Source of the DNA: an uncultured Chloroflexota bacterium
GTDB taxonomy: Bacteria > Chloroflexota > Limnocylindria > Limnocylindrales > CSP1-4
Length of the DNA stretch: 7,026 bases
Direction of reading: 5' to 3'
Assembly (NCBI GenBank): GCA_903924005.1
Contig: CAIXZV010000247.1
Coordinates: forward strand, 1-7,026
The notes under the pieces are model-generated. The model ran no database searches. It was not told where the DNA came from and saw only the letters and a list, made by a program, of their open reading frames with translations. Shown in pieces: positions 5,508-7,026 of the stretch. The position numbers and the translations under genes were made by a program. Numbering within the stretch: position 1 is the first letter of the stretch; every line of letters starts with the position of its first letter.

Positions 5508-6083
5508 ATGGCCAGGCGTCGTCCCAAGGCCGCACCAACCCGGAAGGCAAGCCCGCCAGTGACGTCCAACTCCAGCGCCGATGACCGCGATGCCGCGATC
5601 CGTCGCGCCCGCTCGCTGTTCCTCGACGACACAAACGCCCACGGCTGCGCCGAGTCCGCGATGGTTGCCCTTGCGTCAGCGTTTGGCCTCCCAGACGCCG
5701 AGGATTCGTCGGCGGCGATGGCCTTCAACGGCGGGATCGCGTACAGCGGGTCCACCTGCGGGGCCATCACCGGCGCCGCCGTCGCGCTGGGGCGGCTGGC
5801 AGGAGCCCGTGTCGCCAACCATGGCGAGGCGAAGCGCACCGCGCGGAAGCTGACGCAGGCGCTCATCGCGTCCTTCGACGCCGAGTTTGGGGCCACGACG
5901 TGCCGGGTGCTCATCGGTCTGGACCTCGCCACCGATGCCGGCCACCGCGCCTTCATCGAGGGCGGCGTCTGGCGGGGCGCGTGCATGCGCCAGGTGGAGT
6001 TTGTGGTGGGCTCGCTCGCCCCGCTCGCCAACGAGTCGGCATGGCTTGAGCGGGTGCGCGCCGTTGAGGCCGACAACGCCTGA
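5508..6083 (+). CDS. C_GCAxxG_C_C family putative redox protein
   Basis: With ATG 5508 the product has 191 residues. Four cysteines are spaced as in this family: C47 (AHGCAESA), C84 (GSTCGAITGAAVALG), C132 (TTCRVLIGLDL) and C159 (RGACMRQVEFVVG). The Gly-rich stretch FNGGIAYSGSTCGA is the strongest match. The family is annotated as putative redox-active, from conserved cysteines that could bind metal or form disulfides; no reaction is established. The first 25 or so residues are basic and Pro/Ser-rich and outside the conserved part. An alternative start is GTG 5559, preceded by GGAAGG (5542-5547) at 11 bases, which would give about 174 residues. ATG 5508 has no good ribosome binding site, so the start is uncertain. 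The gene is divergent from ureA and upstream of the solute-binding protein on the same strand. Confidence 0.8.
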   Translation: MARRRPKAAPTRKASPPVTSNSSADDRDAAIRRARSLFLDDTNAHGCAESAMVALASAFGLPDAEDSSAAMAFNGGIAYSGSTCGAITGAAVALGRLAGARVANHGEAKRTARKLTQALIASFDAEFGATTCRVLIGLDLATDAGHRAFIEGGVWRGACMRQVEFVVGSLAPLANESAWLERVRAVEADNA

Positions 6084-6176
6084 CCGCGCCTTCAGGGCCG
6101 CGACCGGCGCCCCGTCGCCACAGGGTCACCCGCCGCGACAATGCTCGCGGGGCTTCCTTGGCCAAACATCGCCACG

Positions 6177-6182
6177 TATTAT
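6177..6182 (+). promoter_or_regulatory. Possible -10 element for the solute-binding protein gene
   Basis: TATTAT (5 of 6 to TATAAT) stands out in an otherwise GC-rich 163-base gap. No good -35 lies 16-18 bases upstream; TTGGCC is at 6158-6163, only 13 bases away. A start near 6189 would put the downstream hairpin at the very 5' end of the message. Confidence 0.35.
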
Positions 6183-6190
6183 CGATGATC

Positions 6191-6228
6191 CGGGACCACC
6201 GCCCGCCGCCAGACGGCGGGCGATCCCG
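6191..6228 (+). other. Strong GC hairpin in the leader of the solute-binding protein gene
   Basis: The core arms CGCCCGCCG (6200-6208) and CGGCGGGCG (6214-6222) are perfectly complementary around the five-base loop CCAGA. An outer pair, CGGGA (6191-6195) with TCCCG (6224-6228), can extend the stem across a small asymmetric internal loop. There is no T-run afterwards, and the ribosome binding site GGAGGAG starts three bases later. It therefore reads better as a leader structure than as a standard intrinsic terminator for the preceding gene. Confidence 0.6.
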
Positions 6229-6230
6229 CT

Positions 6231-6237
6231 GGAGGAG
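6231..6237 (+). promoter_or_regulatory. Ribosome binding site of the solute-binding protein gene
   Basis: GGAGGAG lies nine bases before ATG 6247 and directly after the leader hairpin. It supports the chosen start, which is followed by a signal peptide as expected. Confidence 0.65.
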
Positions 6238-6246
6238 TCTGAGGGT

Positions 6247-7026
6247 ATGGAATCCAAGCGCCATCGAGGTTGGCGCGCAGCCGCGCTCATCGCGATGTTG
6301 TCCATCGTCGCGACAGCCTGCGGCAGCTCAACCGCCACCCCCGCGCCCACCGGCACTGCGCCCACGGCCGCACCCACCGGTGCCGCGCCTTCCAATTCGG
6401 CCCAGCCGTCGGCCACCACCGCTGCCGGGCCCACGATGGGCGGCAAGATCGTCACCGCCATCGAAGGCGAGCCTGCGTCCGTTGACCCGGCGTTTGACTA
6501 TGACTTCGTCTCGGGCCTGGCCACGTCAAGCATCACCGAGCCGCTCCTCGTCTTCTGCGAGAAGGACACGAAGGTCTGCCCCAACCTGGCCGAGTCCTAC
6601 ACGATCAGCCCAGACGGCCTGACCTACACGCTCAAGATCCGCCAGGGCGTCAAGTTCTCTGACGGCTCCCCGATGACCGTGGAGGACGTCCTCTTCAGCC
6701 TCAACCGGATCCGCGATCCCAAGCTTGCGTCCTACGTGGGCTGGATGCTGGCCAAGGTGAAGGACGTGCAGGCCCCCGACGCCACGACGGTGGTGATCAC
6801 CCTGTCCGAGCCGGATGCGCTGTTTGAGTACGCACTCGCGTCCACCGCCGCGCACGTGGTCAACAAGGCGTTTGTGACCAAGGCCGGCAAGGACTACGGC
6901 ACCCCCGCCGTGGGCTCCATCGGCACGGGCCCCTTCACGCTGGCTGAGTGGAAGACCGGCGACTACCAGCGTCTGGTCCGCAACGACAACTACTGGAACA
7001 AGGCCAACGGCGGCCCATACCTGGAC
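6247..7026 (+). CDS. Family-5 extracellular solute-binding lipoprotein of a peptide/nickel-type ABC transporter (3' end outside window)
   Basis: The frame is open from ATG 6247 to the last base, giving the first 260 residues; full-length members usually have 500-600. Residues 1-24 form a signal peptide (basic start, hydrophobic AAALIAMLSIVA) ending in the lipobox-like VATAC with lipidated C25. Residues 26-63 are an Ala/Pro/Thr/Ser linker that lifts the domain off the membrane. The SBP_bac_5 domain begins at about 65 (GGKIVTAIEGEPASVDPAF). Its signature runs LAESYTISPDGLTYTLKIRQG (114-134), then KFSDGSPMTVEDVLFSLNRI (136-155), with GTGPFTLAEW (227-236) and RNDNYW (245-250) further on. C104 and C111 may pair as a disulfide. 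This superfamily captures oligopeptides, dipeptides, nickel chelates or other solutes; the substrate cannot be read from this part. Permease and ATPase genes would be expected downstream. Confidence 0.93.
   Translation, partial: MESKRHRGWRAAALIAMLSIVATACGSSTATPAPTGTAPTAAPTGAAPSNSAQPSATTAAGPTMGGKIVTAIEGEPASVDPAFDYDFVSGLATSSITEPLLVFCEKDTKVCPNLAESYTISPDGLTYTLKIRQGVKFSDGSPMTVEDVLFSLNRIRDPKLASYVGWMLAKVKDVQAPDATTVVITLSEPDALFEYALASTAAHVVNKAFVTKAGKDYGTPAVGSIGTGPFTLAEWKTGDYQRLVRNDNYWNKANGGPYLD

Noticed and set aside
6100..6118. GCGAC...GTCGC inverted repeat after the C_GCAxxG_C_C-type gene as a terminator
   Set aside because: Only a 5-bp stem with a 9-base loop and no T-run, which is too weak in GC-rich sequence to call.

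Overview
This is a GC-rich, tightly packed bacterial window. I infer an environmental high-GC bacterium, possibly Chloroflexota, with low confidence. The hints are the GC content, an Ala/Pro/Thr/Ser linker behind the lipobox of the solute-binding lipoprotein, and a compact ureABC. No rRNA or tRNA gene is present to settle it. I see no insertion sequence, CRISPR array or RNA gene, and no gene-free stretch longer than 163 bases.

Layout from left to right. Positions 1-147 (+) hold the tail of a DUF2442-type protein. It converges on a minus-strand gene (179-1255) encoding an unusual protein with an N-terminal J domain, a possible Cys/His zinc site in the middle and a C-terminal SWIM-type zinc finger. 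Next, also on the minus strand, is a HipBA-like module. A small XRE/Cro-type regulator (2630-2872) overlaps a HipA-family kinase (1410-2633) by four bases. Upstream of the regulator are three copies of an 18-bp operator, TGTCR-N8-YGACA, spaced 37-38 bp centre to centre. This matches the architecture of the classical HipB operator but not its sequence. The HipA protein carries Gly where the metal-binding Asp of the kinase fold is expected.

Upstream of that, on the same strand, is a compact urease structural operon ureA-ureB-ureC (5371 down to 3002). Its genes overlap by 1 and 11 bases. All nickel ligands, the carbamylated lysine and the catalytic His are present in UreC, but the mobile-flap Cys is Val. 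No urease accessory gene (ureD/E/F/G) lies in the window.

Divergently from ureA, on the plus strand, is a C_GCAxxG_C_C-type putative redox protein (about 5508-6083). It is followed by the 5' part of a family-5 (peptide/nickel-type) ABC transporter solute-binding lipoprotein (6247 to the window edge). A strong GC hairpin sits in the leader of that gene.

How the genes may work together: ureABC forms the urease core, which hydrolyses urea to ammonia and carbonic acid once nickel is loaded. The solute-binding protein belongs to a superfamily that includes nickel binders, so a link to urease is possible but unproven. The hipBA module looks like an independently regulated unit just downstream of ureC. 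The points most worth a second look are the triple operator, the altered HipA active site, the J-domain/SWIM protein and the divergent urease alpha subunit.
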